Shown: one piece after another, positions 18,769 to 29,665 of the stretch
Position numbering within the stretch: the stretch's first letter is position 1
Layout of the letters: each line of letters starts with the position of its first letter
Source of the DNA: Dromaius novaehollandiae
Taxonomy: Eukaryota; Chordata; Aves; Casuariiformes; Dromaiidae
NCBI RefSeq assembly: GCF_036370855.1
Contig: NC_088105.1
Coordinates: 11,227,619 to 11,291,618, forward strand
Length of the DNA stretch: 64,000 bases
Direction: 5' to 3'
Notes under the pieces: generated by a model
What the model was told of the DNA's origin: nothing
What the model saw: only the letters and a program-made list of their open reading frames with translations
The model's database searches: none
Translations under genes and position numbers: made by a program

Positions 18769-19747
18769 CTGCAGAGAGGACACAAGACCCAACCCCAAAC
18801 GTGAGCTCCAAGATTTTCACCCCCCATTCACTGGGGGGCACGAGGGAGCTCCGCCACAGAGCTGGCCGCATCCTCCACCGATCCCGTGCTGCAGACATCC
18901 CATCCACGCACAGAAAACACAAAAGGTCACACCGAGACACCGACTGTACCGCAGGGACAGCTAGGAAAGCCATGCTCCTACAGCCATCTTCAAAGCCTGC
19001 CGTTAATAGCCAGACTCTTACCCACCTCCTGCCTTGGCAAGAGAACAAACTGGGTCTTATCCACCAAGCACCAGACTTCAAAACTGCTTCTCAGCCTATT
19101 GCGAACTTTTCACCTCCTGCACATCCCTGTGCTCACCATTCCCCCCGAGCAGGGCTAATACCCAGGAAAGATTAGCTGGGGCTTTCTTAATCTGCTTGCT
19201 TCAGCTAGGGGCTTGCCAGCCCGAGCTGCCTGCACCGATCAGGCAGTCTGAGGTTATGCAAGACTGACCTGGAGCAGGAGGGAGCGCGAGTGAAGGGGAC
19301 AGGCAGCGCAAGCGTCCCCTGCGGGACCTGCCCCAGCAGGGACGGGCAGGGGGAGGTTGCAGGAGCTCTGGCCCAGCCAGTGAGACTCACAGCATCCCAG
19401 CAAGCCCAGCACAGCCTGGACTGGGCTCCCAGGGACAGCCCGGCCTTTCCGTGTGGGTCAGGACTGTGCTGGCTGCGGCCCACTTGTGTTTGCGGGGTCT
19501 TGCAAATGCAAGCAATACAGAAACTCAAAGCGACGTGGAAATTCAGTGCGCCGGCATCCTCTCACCTACCCCTCAGCAGGCCGGTCACACCGCCCTGGAG
19601 CGTGCCTCCCTCCCGGCAGTGGGGCACCCCCACCCTGCCCCGGCAGCACTGCTCCCACGGGGCAACTGCGACCCCCTTGGCACAGATCCGTTCTCTTCTC
19701 CCCTTACAGAGGAGGCACCCTTTAAGCAAGCAGCCAGCGAGCCTTGT

Positions 19748-19787
19748 AAAAAAAAAAAAAAACAAACAAAAAAGAAAACAAAAAAAA
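19748..19787. repeat. A-rich simple repeat in GLUL intron 1
   Basis: A run of about 15 A followed by CAAACAAAAAAGAAAACAAAAAAAA. It is T-rich on the GLUL sense strand. No flanking duplication or element body is visible, so it is called low-complexity sequence, not a retroposed tail. Confidence 0.8.
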
Positions 19788-20135
19788 CCCACCACTTGCT
19801 TGTACAGAGAAACAGAAAAACAGAGCTGCCTCCCCAAAGCCAAGCAAAAGTTTTCCCCTGCAAGGTCTGTTCGGGGGCTGGAAAACACGCGAAACGGAGC
19901 GACGGCAGAGGCTGGAAAGCACCGCTGCCGGCTGCCCCCCCCGGGGCAGCAAAGCCTCCCAGCGCGGGGGGCGGCAAGGCGGCGGCGCGGAGAGGGGCTG
20001 CAGAGCCTCCGCTCAGAAACCCCTCCGCGGGGGGGGGCGCCGAAACGCCCCCGCCCCCGCCCCCGCCCGAGCACTCGCACTCACACACACACGGGCGGTG
20101 CGAGGCGAAGCCGCGGCCCCGGCGCGCCCCGTTAC

Positions 20136-20211
20136 CTGCGCGGGTCCCGCGTGCGCGCTGCGCTCCGCACCGCTCCGCTCCGCTCCGCTCGGCGCAGGGC
20201 TCCCAGCCCGG
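20136..20211 (-). other. GLUL: GLUL non-coding first exon (5' end estimated)
   Basis: The splice donor CGCAG|GTAACG on the minus strand places the exon's 3' boundary at 20,136. The 5' end is placed about 25-30 nt downstream of the CATAAAG element at 20,243-20,237, so it is approximate. The exon is GC-rich and includes a short GGAGC tandem repeat. It has no ATG before the splice, so translation begins in the next exon. Confidence 0.75.
20171..20190 (-). repeat. (GGAGC)4 pentanucleotide repeat in GLUL 5'UTR
   Basis: Four perfect CGCTC units on the plus strand (GAGCG/GGAGC on the sense strand), flanked by imperfect copies on both sides. The repeat falls within the predicted transcribed first exon, so copy number would change the 5'UTR. 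Confidence 0.85.
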
Positions 20212-20290
20212 CTCCCCGCCGCCGCCGCGCCCGCGCCTTTATGGGCGGCAGCGCCGGCCCCGCCGCCCCGATTGGCCGCCCCGGCCCGCG
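20212..20290 (-). promoter_or_regulatory. GLUL: GLUL core promoter (TATA-like and CCAAT box)
   Basis: On the minus strand a TATA-like CATAAAGG sits at about 20,243-20,236 and a CCAAT pentamer at 20,275-20,271, roughly 60 bp upstream of the estimated start site. Both lie in the CpG island just upstream of the non-coding first exon. The spacing is that of a focused RNA polymerase II promoter. Confidence 0.75.
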
Positions 20291-20484
20291 CCCCCGGGGC
20301 CGGCGCTGGCGGGGCCGCGGCCGGGGGGGCGCGGGGGGGCTCGGGCAGGGCGGAAAAACAAGCGCGGCGCCCTGCGGGGCCGCCGGCCCCGCCTCCCCCG
20401 CCCGGAGAAGAAAACAAACTGGCGGCGGGGATTAACCCCCTAGCGCTGGGCTGCCGGGGGGGCGGCCGGGAGCCCCCCGCCCCG

Positions 20485-20695
20485 CCAGCCCGGTGCCCCC
20501 CAACCCCCAGCGTGGAGCCCGCAGGCCCGCCAGCCCGGGTGCCCACCTACCTACCAGCCTGGGTGCCCACCAGCCCGGGTGCCCTCCTGCCTGACCAGCT
20601 TGGGTGCCCACTGGCCCAGGCACCCACTTTCCCCACCAGCCCCGGTGTCTACCAGCCTGCTACCCTCCTACCCCTGCCAGCCCGGGGGCCCACCT
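20485..20695. repeat. Degenerate minisatellite, about 8 copies of a 17-25 bp CCAGCCCGGGTGCCCAC-like unit
   Basis: The words ACCAGC, (C)CCGGGTGCCC and CTGGGTGCCC recur at about 20,489, 20,537, 20,557, 20,573, 20,598, 20,638 and 20,681 with variable spacers. This makes a C-rich tandem array on the upstream shore of the GLUL CpG island, starting about 275 bp from the estimated start site. Copy divergence suggests an old array. Confidence 0.75.
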
Positions 20696-21050
20696 AGACT
20701 CCCCAGCCGAGGGCTCGGCTCTTCCCCGGGGGTGGCCAGGCAAAGGGGGGCTGCGTTGCCTCCCGCCTTGCCCCGTAAACTGGGAGCCATCCTTCACGGG
20801 TTATGAATTGGGCAACAAGGCAGCAGGGCTGGCAAAAGGCTTGGGAGGGAAGAGGGTCTGCCACCCCCCTTCCCGGGACACCCCGCTTTTCCAGAGGGCA
20901 CCCTCTCTGGGCCACCCCGGTGCCAGCCCGCCCTGCTCAGGGCAGTGAGGCAGAGACACACCGCCAGTGAGGGCACAGAAAGCAGGAGGAATATGGGGGA
21001 TTTTTTTCCCTTTTTCACCCTCCCCCCCCCAAAACCTTCTCCTCAATAGT

Positions 21051-21069
21051 TCTCGGAACTGTTCCGAGA
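21051..21069. repeat. Perfect 19-bp palindrome TCTCGGAAC-T-GTTCCGAGA
   Basis: Nine-base arms are exactly complementary around one central base. It sits about 0.85 kb upstream of the estimated GLUL start, just after a C/T-rich tract. It includes TTCTCGGAA, which fits the TTCN3GAA STAT-type spacing. The exact symmetry suggests a dimeric factor site or a cruciform-prone sequence. Function is inferred only. Confidence 0.6.
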
Positions 21070-22599
21070 TGGGATCAAATCCAGGGCTTTCCGCAGCGTT
21101 TACATTAGCAGCTGCCTTTGCATAACTCCCAGGCATGAAAATAAGTCACCCTGGATAAACAGGGCAGTGGAAAAGAGGGAGAAATTGGAGCCCCCCTCAA
21201 ACCCAGGCCCTGGCTCTGCATTTGTGCCTGTGTTTTGGGGAGGGGGAATAGGCAGAGCCTGCAGGAAGCTCAGCTTTGCCCTTGAAGCAGCCTCCAGCAC
21301 CTGGGTTTACAGCAGTCCCTTGCTCTAGGAGACAGTTGAGGGAGGAGAAATCCCCCCCCTCTGCAGTGGGTCTGAGAGCACAGAGGCATGCAGATAGCAA
21401 GGGGCGCCCAGGAAAATACAGGGACTGCCCAGTAGTTTTCCACCCCGGGAGCGCTCTCTGCCATCCCTGTTCCTGTTCAGCCCTTCTCACTCTCCAGCCC
21501 GGACATAAGGGGCAGGATACAGATGCCAGAACTGGCAGAAGGAGCTGCCACACGTGTACATGTGCCTACACGCACCCACAGGTGCCCGGGCAAGCACACA
21601 CCACCCAGCACGCCTGCCTCTGCAAAAGGGCCCTAGGCAGCCCCCAGATCCCATCCCCGCATCAGCCACAGGGGGTTGACACCAAAATTGCTGGTCCTCC
21701 CGAAGCCGGAGCTCGGGGCCCAACCCTCCTCGCCATGGGGCTGCTGGGGCAGATCCTGCGCAGTGGCCAGGGAGGAAGCGTCCAGGGAGAGCTGGATGCA
21801 CGGCCAGGAGGAGGTGGTGTAACTGCTGGCTCAGGACTTCCCTTGATTTATTGCCCATCTCAAGAGCCAGCGTCCCACCCTCCCTGCGGGCAGAACCAGG
21901 CTGATTCTTCACCACCACCTTGCAGCAGCCACAAGCCGGCATTAATCGCCCCAAGGCTGTCCAGGATGGAGGTGAAATTCAAGTGCTTTTCACCTTCTAC
22001 CATTGCTGAGGCAAAGCAAAGAGCCCAGAGTGATATTCGTTGCCTTCCCACGATATCCCAGTTCCTGCACCCTACGCATAAAGCAAAGTTTTCAATATAG
22101 AAATGCCCTGGAGGAGCACACGGGGACGCACAGCCTTTGGGGCTGAAAAGCAGGTGCGGAAATGGTCAGCACCCCCAAACCTCTCTGGGAGGGGAGCAAG
22201 GTGTCCCCGCTGCGGTGGCCCACTCGCAGGCCAGGCAGAGCAAGCTGACTGGCAGCTGAACGCTTTCTCACTGCCGGATCTCTCCTTCTCTAATGGACCC
22301 CATTTCGTCGCTCCATTCCTGCACACCTGCTTTGCTCCTCACGTCACCCTCCCGAATGCTGTATTTTACCCATAGAAATGGGTTGGGGTCGCTGAGCAAA
22401 AACTGAACCCCAGATACAGACCAAGTTCAGCTGTGGTCACCTGAATCTAGCTGCTTAGCTGAAAAAAAAGGAGGAAGGATCTGCTGTTGAGACCCAGTCA
22501 GGCCAGATACGAGCCGTGCAGAGACCCAGCAGCAAAATAGCTCCCGCAAAGGGGGACTTGCCAAGCTCCGAGCGGTGTAAAGCTCTGCCCAGCCCTAGG

Positions 22600-22730
22600 T
22601 TTGCCGAGAGGGTTTAATCAGGACACTAACAGCTCTGATAGCTCTGGTTTCTCAGAAATGTGCAACCTGCAAATTTCCAAGAAACTCTGGCCACCAGAGC
22701 TGGCTGCAAACAAGCCCAGGGACTTTACGG
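22600..22730 (-). promoter_or_regulatory. Candidate upstream GLUL enhancer with STAT5-type and FOXA-type sites
   Basis: TTCCAAGAA at 22,675-22,683 is a perfect TTCYNRGAA STAT5 consensus. TGCAAACA at 22,705-22,712 fits the FOXA/HNF3 consensus on the other strand, and a C/EBP-like TGTGCAAC lies just before the STAT word. The cluster is about 2.5 kb upstream of the estimated GLUL start. Rat Glul is known to have a liver enhancer at about -2.5 kb that includes a STAT5 site. Orthology between the two is an inference. Confidence 0.35.
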
Positions 22731-25529
22731 GGGAGAGTCGCTTTAGCGTAGGGTGCCCCTCATGCTAGGCTAGTCACGGGGTCAGGGACCTTCTCTTTTG
22801 CCCGCTGAGCTCTGAACAGCCCAGAGGGCAAAGGCAGCTTGCAGTCCTCTATACACATCCCTCTCTGCCTGTCAAATGCACACTGGCCAGCAAACCCCCC
22901 GAGGAGACCCCAGCCGCTGGGAACGGTTTCACTGCTGGGGTGGCTGGGCCGCTCCATGTCCATCCCCTCGCCCCAGCCCGGCTTGTCCTGCACAGCAGGT
23001 CCAGGGGACAGCGGAGAGCAGCCTGGCCCTGCTGCCGCGAGGCCAGCGCCCTCTCCCGGGAAGCGGGCCGGGGAGAGGAGCCCTCTCCCTTCCTTGCAGG
23101 GCTCTTTCCAGCTTGTTTACTGGCCTGCCTTCCCCTCCTCCCCTTGCGGGCTGCGTTTTTTTTGGGAAACACGGATCAGCCTGTCCCTTCTCCCAGCTGC
23201 GTGCTCCAGTGACCCTTATTGTCGTCAGCGTTCAGCGAGACAAAAACCTCGTCAGGGAGCTGGAAAAGGCACGGTGCCAACAGGTGACACCTCCCAGGAG
23301 TATATTTAAATCAGCCTTCAAAGCCTCCGCTCTAAATGCACATCAAGCCAGCAAAAGACAATGCAGCGCTCCAGGGGCGAGTCCCAACTGGCACATGTTT
23401 TTCTTTCCTCCTACTACTAATTCGTGGGAACACCTCTATTCGCCTGCCCCAACGCTTCCCTCCGGCTCCGCTTATATCCTGCAAGAATTGCCAGGGCTGA
23501 AAAGCGTCTGGTGAGCTCGGAGGGTCGGTGACGGCTGGACTTTGCAGCCTGCCGCCTCCGAGACAGCAGTTCAGACCCAGGCGCATGGCACGGAGCGAGG
23601 CCCTGGCAGCGAAAGCAGGGCACCCGGTCCCTCCGTGAGAAGGCCAGGGACCAGGTCGGTCGGGTCTCACGCAGTCCTCACGAGACGTGTGCCCTCTGCC
23701 ATGCACACCCAGTCCCCTATGAGCTTGGCACCTCTTTTCCCAGGGGGCAGCAATGCCCTGGGCAGGGGGGATGTTGGCTTCCCCTCGTCGCGCGGGGGCT
23801 CTTCCCCAGCTCCGCAGGGACCCCTGAGCCCAGCACCGTTTCGGGGGTTGGCTCGTGTGCCCTCCAGCCACAGCTGGCCACCACCAGGTCTTCACCCCAA
23901 CAACATGCTGGCACAAAACACCTCTTAAATCAAAATGAATTATTTCCTTTTAAACAGAGCTACCCCATGGGGAGAAGGGCTGGTCCATTGTGTTCCCACG
24001 GGTGAGCTCCTAGAAGGCCTGATGCACCTGAAATGTCCCCTGCTTCTAGCAAGGGCACAGCTGGGAAGGAGGAGAGAAAAGCGTCTCTTTTCTCCCAGGC
24101 GTTCCCAAGTTCAGATATGCTGTTTTCACACCCGTCTGTCAAAGCACACGGGGCTGCAAGGTCTCCTGCAAAGCTTGACCCACTCACTCTCAAGCAAGTC
24201 TGGATGTCCTGACCGTGCATCGCCTCTGTCTCTGCCACCGCCAGCTCCCCACCGCGGCCAGGCAGTGCAGCCTGCGGTCCCCCCTTGCGTGTGTCTGCGC
24301 ACGGCCAGCTCAGCGTGCCTACTGCTGCCAGGAGCTGGGTTTGGGCACAGCCAAGGGGCTGACGGGGCTGGAGGAACTGGAGACATGGCCCCCTATAGCC
24401 ACGGCCGGCGAGATTTGGGAAATTAGCCTAATGCCCCAGCAAGAAGAGCGAAGTGCTTAATTAACAAGTTGCCCCGTTAACAACCAGACGCCAGAGTCAC
24501 CAAACGAGGCCAAGGATAGGGAGCTCGCCGCCCGGCAGAGGAAACATCTGTGCCGTGAGGACTGACCTTGCGCGAGCAGCAGTGGCCGAGGGCTGCCGGA
24601 GCCTGATGAAACCCCCCAAGGCAGGGAGGTGATACCCGCTCGCCCGATAAGCGAGCAAACATTGCAGGCTCCGCAGCAGGCCCATGCTCCCTTTGAAGAT
24701 GCTGCCAGGGTCAAGGGTAGCCGCAGGCTGGTCACCAGAGGGCTTTCAAAGGCAGAGCAGGCTGACGATTACCTGAGCTGCAAAGAAGGGCAATTTGGGA
24801 AAGCAAATTAATGAATAAAAATGTGCAGACGCACATGCTGAAGGAAGGGCCTTCTTCAATAAGGGTAAATGAGGCGTTTAGGGGAAGATGGGCCTTGGAA
24901 ATGCAAGACCCCAGCAGCCAGGAAGGCCTGGTGCAGAAACCTCTCTTTCCACCCCTTTCTTACCCCAATGGCGGCCCCATATACATTGTGTGCTTGCTGG
25001 CACGCTGGTGGCCGTCACTGTGCCCAGCTGCCTGCCAGTGCCTGGGACAGAGAGGGACCACGGGGCCCCTGCACACCTTGCTCTGCACCCTCGTGCGAGA
25101 TGTGGCCTTGCCGCATGGCCATGCTGGTCCCTTCCCATGCACGGGGCCTCCTCATCTCCCTGCACCCATCCCGTGGCCAGGAGCTCTTTGCAGAGGGGGC
25201 AGTGCAGCAGCCAGCTCAGGGCCCGTCCCAGAGCAACCCCACAGCCCAAACCTACCTTTTGCAGGCTCTGCCTGGCATGCGTGTAGACCTTTTGCAGGAG
25301 CACAGCGTCCTCAGTAAGCAGGGGACAGTGCTGAGGAGCAGCACATGCTCTCCTTCAGAAGCGTCCAGGGGAAGCTGGAAGATGAGAACGTTAGTGGCAG
25401 GCGAGATCAGGGATTTGAGACCTAGAAATTGCTTGGCTCTGTTTGCTCTGTACAAGGGTGGAGAATATTCCAGGGACTGCTAAGCGCATGTCTTTCCCTT
25501 GCAGTTGGCAATTGGTCACACTCTGCATT

Positions 25530-25745
25530 GGCAATTTTTTTCTTCTTTCTTATTAGTATTATTCATGCTGCTAAATGTGTTCACAGTTAGGTCAGGGCCT
25601 TATTAACTGTGGCTGGCAGATTAACTTCAACCTAAATACACTTCACAGCTTAGTAAGTAAGGGTGCAGAAATCCTCAGCGCTCTGCCTGAATGGGCTTAG
25701 TGGTAGGATCAGGATCTGGCCTTATAAATTAACACAGGTAATTGC
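25530..25745. other. AT-rich patch, possible conserved non-coding element
   Basis: Compositionally distinct from the GC-rich surroundings. It holds TTATTAGTATTATTCATGC, AGGTCA (nuclear receptor half-site), TTATTAACTG and AGATTAACTT words in close order. No coding potential or repeat family is recognised. Conservation is not testable here. Confidence 0.2.
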
Positions 25746-28700
25746 TATGTACCTTGTCCGTGGCTGAGTAAGGCCCCCACCCTGCCACCACACACGCTTA
25801 ACCCAGACTTGTGAAGTCAGACCCAGCCACACACATGCGGTTACATGAGCGACTTCAGTTTACTGGAGAAGAAACAAGCCAATGCAGAGCTTGTGCAGGG
25901 ACTGTCGGATGTGAAGGATCAGATCCCAGCCTTCACGGTAAATGCCAGGCGAGGAAACTACAGAAACACGGGAATAGGATCACAAATACTTCTAACTAAC
26001 GTGGGGTAAGGAAGTCCCAGAGGTGTCCTCGCTGAGCCAAACAAGTCTTACATGCCCAGCAGACCAAGCATTAAAATTACTTAAAAAAATCGTAACATAT
26101 TCAAGAAAGAAATCGATCGTTAAAACTGAACTACCATACCTAAGACCTCACACAATTACAGTTTGAGGTGTTATGGGCACTGAAAGGATCCCACCCATTT
26201 TTGACAACACACATGCTGTCACATTACTCGTTGCAGACTTTGAGGTGACTTAAATTACTTGTATGAGAACTCCCTGGGGGTGCATGGGAATAAAACCAGG
26301 CTCACTCTGTATACACGATCCTTGTACCAAACAAACGCGAGGTTTTACAGCCTGGCCATTGCAGAGGATGGATGAAACGGGCCAGGGCCGGCACAGGAGG
26401 GATGGGGGACAGCCCAGCCTGAGTACCACCAGGGAGCACATCCCGCAGAGGAGAGGGAAAAGGGGAGCAGGCGGCTCCTGGCTTTCCCCGAGCCCTGCAC
26501 GAGCACCAGTGGGACGTGACGGCAGGCATGAGCTCAGGGGACAGGCAGCCCCACTGCCGGCTGCCCCTCGGCCAGGCACCGCAGCCCGGCCGGCCAAGGC
26601 CCCTCTGACCCCACGTTCGGGCAGCCTTGGACTTCGTCTCTGCGGTGAGCCACGCCAGGTTGTATTGGGCAAGGATGCGAATACTGAATGAGTCCCTTTC
26701 GCAACCCTGCCGGAGCAAGGAGGGTCAGCTACGAGGCAGCTGCTGGTGCCCCGACAGAGGTGCCCAGGGCTGCTGCAGGTGGGCTGCTCCAGCACAGGGG
26801 GGCAGGGCAAATAGTTTGGGCTCAGTCAGAAGGGGAACGAAGCCCGTCTGACGTGCGTGGTGTTGCAATGCTGTCCTTATCTGTTTGTACAAAGAGTCTG
26901 GCCACTCTGAGCTCCTCTCTGAGCCACCTGCTAAATCTGGTCTTTGCCTCACATGCCCGCCTCCTTTTTAAAATAGTCGTCTCCTTTGTGGAAGCTAAAA
27001 CCATCTCTTGTGCCTCTGCCGAAAGGTTTCCCGGAGAGCAGCTGCCTTTTTGCCCAGCGTAACGCAGTGCTGAGATAAGCCACAGCAAACAAAAAAGCTA
27101 AAAATGCAGAAAGAACAGAAACAGGGAGCTGGGAAAGGGGCAGTGCTGCAAGGAGGGGAGAGGAAAGTGCTGCTGGCCTTTCCAAAGGGGGTCTGTCCTT
27201 GCGCTAGAGCTGGCCAGGGAGCGCCGAGGCTGGACTACAGCCCCGACAGCTAGCACCCTGCAAGAAGACAATCTGAGCACTCGCTGCGAGTGCAGGAGGC
27301 TCCAGCCCATGCCAGGCTAGGTCCTGCCAGGAGGCCTCAGCTTGAGAAGAGATCTTATGGAAATGGCCCCATGCATTTCCATGGTAACCACATCTACCTT
27401 TTCCAGAGCACAACCTGGATACTCTTCCAGCAGAAATCGGCACAGTCTCCCTAAAGCCAACCCAGAGCCGGACTGGGATCAGTGGAGCTACACCGGTTTC
27501 TGAGGATCTCATTCAGATTTGTTCAGTTGCTCATGCTCACAGCTACTCCACGCCAGGGTCTCGCATAACTCTTTCCCACTGCTTTACCAGGTACCGCTGT
27601 ACTCTGTGCTCACCCAAAGGAAAACATCCCTGAGGAGAAGCTAAAAAGCCTTGCTGTCCTTTTGGGCACGAAGTGGATGTACACACCACTCCGTAAGGAG
27701 GTTTTAACAGCTTGAATTGCTGCAGCGCAGCTGGTACCTTTCTGTGTGATGGGACCCTGACCTCACCAGAGCACACGCGTTTGCAGCGGCAGGACAGGCG
27801 TGAGCTCTAACATGCATCCCTGAGTCTGTCCTATCCCTCCCAGCCTGGTATGGCAACACGACTGTCCACCTTGGACAGTGTAGCAGAACGATGTGCAGAG
27901 AAATGAGCTCACTCAGGGTCACAGAGCAAGTCAGCGCCAGGAGCCCGGGGCCATGGCTCAGGGCTCCTGACATCAGCCCCGTGATGAATCCACGAGACGC
28001 ACTGTTGTCTACACCACTGTCCACCCTGGGATGACTGTAAAACCAGAGGCTGCTCCTCATTTCTCACTCAGGGGGATGAGGCAGGATTATCCGCCCTGGA
28101 AAGAAGTTGTCCCTGTATTAATTGCGCCTGTCAAGTCACTAACCGAGCTGCTGCAACATCCAGTGTGAGCCCTGAGATCGAGAGCCAGGCTGCTGTGCAA
28201 ACCAATTTCTGGTGGCAGCTTTGCATTCCTGATTTGACAGCGCCACCTCGTGAGATGCCTCCGGATCCTCTGCGCAGGGAACATTTCCAGTATGACAGCC
28301 AGGATGAGGCTGTGCTGAAGATACCTGTGGTCTTAAAAGAGTTGGCTCACAAAGCGAAATCACACATGCAGGTTGAAATAGCAGGGACAAGCTCGCGCCA
28401 GGGACTGCAACCACCATGACAGGAGGAGTTTGTGAAAGTCACATAACAAAAGTGCATTTTGTTAATGGCTAGACCAAGGAAGTGCAGCACTACTTATAAA
28501 CACAAGGTTCCCAAAGTCTATCCTGCCATTCCCCTTGGGGAAGCACAGAAGAGATGTTCATCCAAAAGAGGCCACAACCCCTCTGCTTCATGCTTTGCAC
28601 TGGCCACAAAACACTTCCCACCGCTCGCAGAGAGTGCTGAGCCATACAGAAGTAGGTTCACCTCTCTTCAGGGCGCTCAAAAACCCAAGGACACTAATAG

Positions 28701-29665
28701 CCATGCAGGCAGGTGGCCACTCCAAGGCAAGCGCCAGAGGCATCAGTCTTGCTGCAGACAACCTGGGTTGGGGCACCAACATCCCAAACACAGACAGAGC
28801 CTGGCCTGCTCTGGTTTTACACACAGCCAAGGCAAGGTTAGGGCTGTTGGGGTCTCATCCCTTGCCTGCTTTTTCTGATCCTCTGATTACAGGTTGGTGC
28901 GTGGCATCTCACCAGGCTCCTTCTGATTTGGCTCCCCTCCCCGCCCTGCCAAGTGCCACTTCTTCTGCACGCAGACTTGAATTCAGCTTCTGCATCCAGA
29001 AGTCACACGCTAGCCATATGGCTCTGGGCACAACTCCTTACTAACATCCCCTGCGCCTCTCCAGCTTGCCACAGCCTCACTGCCAGATCTGACACCACAG
29101 CATGACATATCAGGAGGATCAAATATCCCCCTGGGGAGCAGATTCCTTATCCAAGTGGGGAGACAGGTCATCACTGCCAATAGGGAAGGATGCAGTTCTT
29201 TCTTTCTCCTCTTCCTGCTGGAGTCCCTAAGGTTAGGTCTCTTGGTCCCAGACCAGCTGAACCAGGACAGCTGAAGAGGGAGCTGGGGGTTGTTTTGTCC
29301 AGAGCACACTTAGCAGGCTTTCCTGGGAAACTTCAGTCACCCCGTGAGCAAACGCACTGACAGCAACCACATACCAAGGTGTTACCAAGAACCTGATTTG
29401 AAGGCCAAGAAGGTTGTCCAAATCATTGCATGGTGGAGGAGAGGTTTCATTTTGGGACTGTCCAAGTGTGCTTATAGGGCTGGTAATTAGAGAAGAGACA
29501 TTTCACTGAGAACCCACCGGGAGGGCAGCAAAGCCTGACCTGCAGAGAGGAAGGGGTGGGATGCTGCATCTCCGTGGAGCTCGGCAGCAGCAGGCAAGAA
29601 TGTCACAAAGCAGAGCTGCACTCTAGAACATGCTCTGTGACGCCGGGTTCCCTGGGCACAGCAAC

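Larger units (their letters stand above)
19860..20560. other. CpG island over the GLUL promoter, first exon and start of intron 1
   Basis: There is a sharp rise in GC and CpG density compared with the flanks. GC boxes are strung together at about 20,047-20,069 (repeated CCCCCG, i.e. GGGGCGG on the minus strand) just inside intron 1. CpG dinucleotides remain dense through the first exon and core promoter and fade into the C-rich minisatellite after about 20,480. Long open frames across this island on both strands are a by-product of few AT-rich stop codons. Boundaries are estimated by eye. Confidence 0.85.
20700..29600. other. GLUL-RGSL1 intergenic interval
   Basis: The two genes point away from each other across this 9.4 kb interval. 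No conserved protein is seen; open frames up to 274 codons (for example 21,276-22,100) overlap frames on the other strand and carry no motif. Mammals have the intronless TEDDM1 gene between GLUL and RGSL1, and I see no multi-membrane-span frame that could be its counterpart. A polypyrimidine run occupies 21,001-21,034. Regulatory candidates are listed separately. Confidence 0.65.

Noticed and set aside
18769-20135. REST/NRSE silencer expected in GLUL intron 1 from work on chicken GLUL
   Set aside because: I looked for the 21-bp consensus on both strands and saw only half-site-like GGGACAGCCC near 19,431, which is too weak to call.
19290-20697. Long plus-strand and minus-strand open frames (up to 381 codons) across the GLUL promoter
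   Set aside because: They are Pro/Ala/Arg/Gly-rich, occur on both strands at once and coincide with the CpG island, where stop codons are rare. None shows a known domain.
21276-22100. 274-codon plus-strand open frame
   Set aside because: Overlapped by minus-strand frames, no motif, low-complexity composition, no splice or conservation support.
20700-29600. TEDDM1 orthologue
   Set aside because: No intronless frame with several hydrophobic spans was found in the interval.
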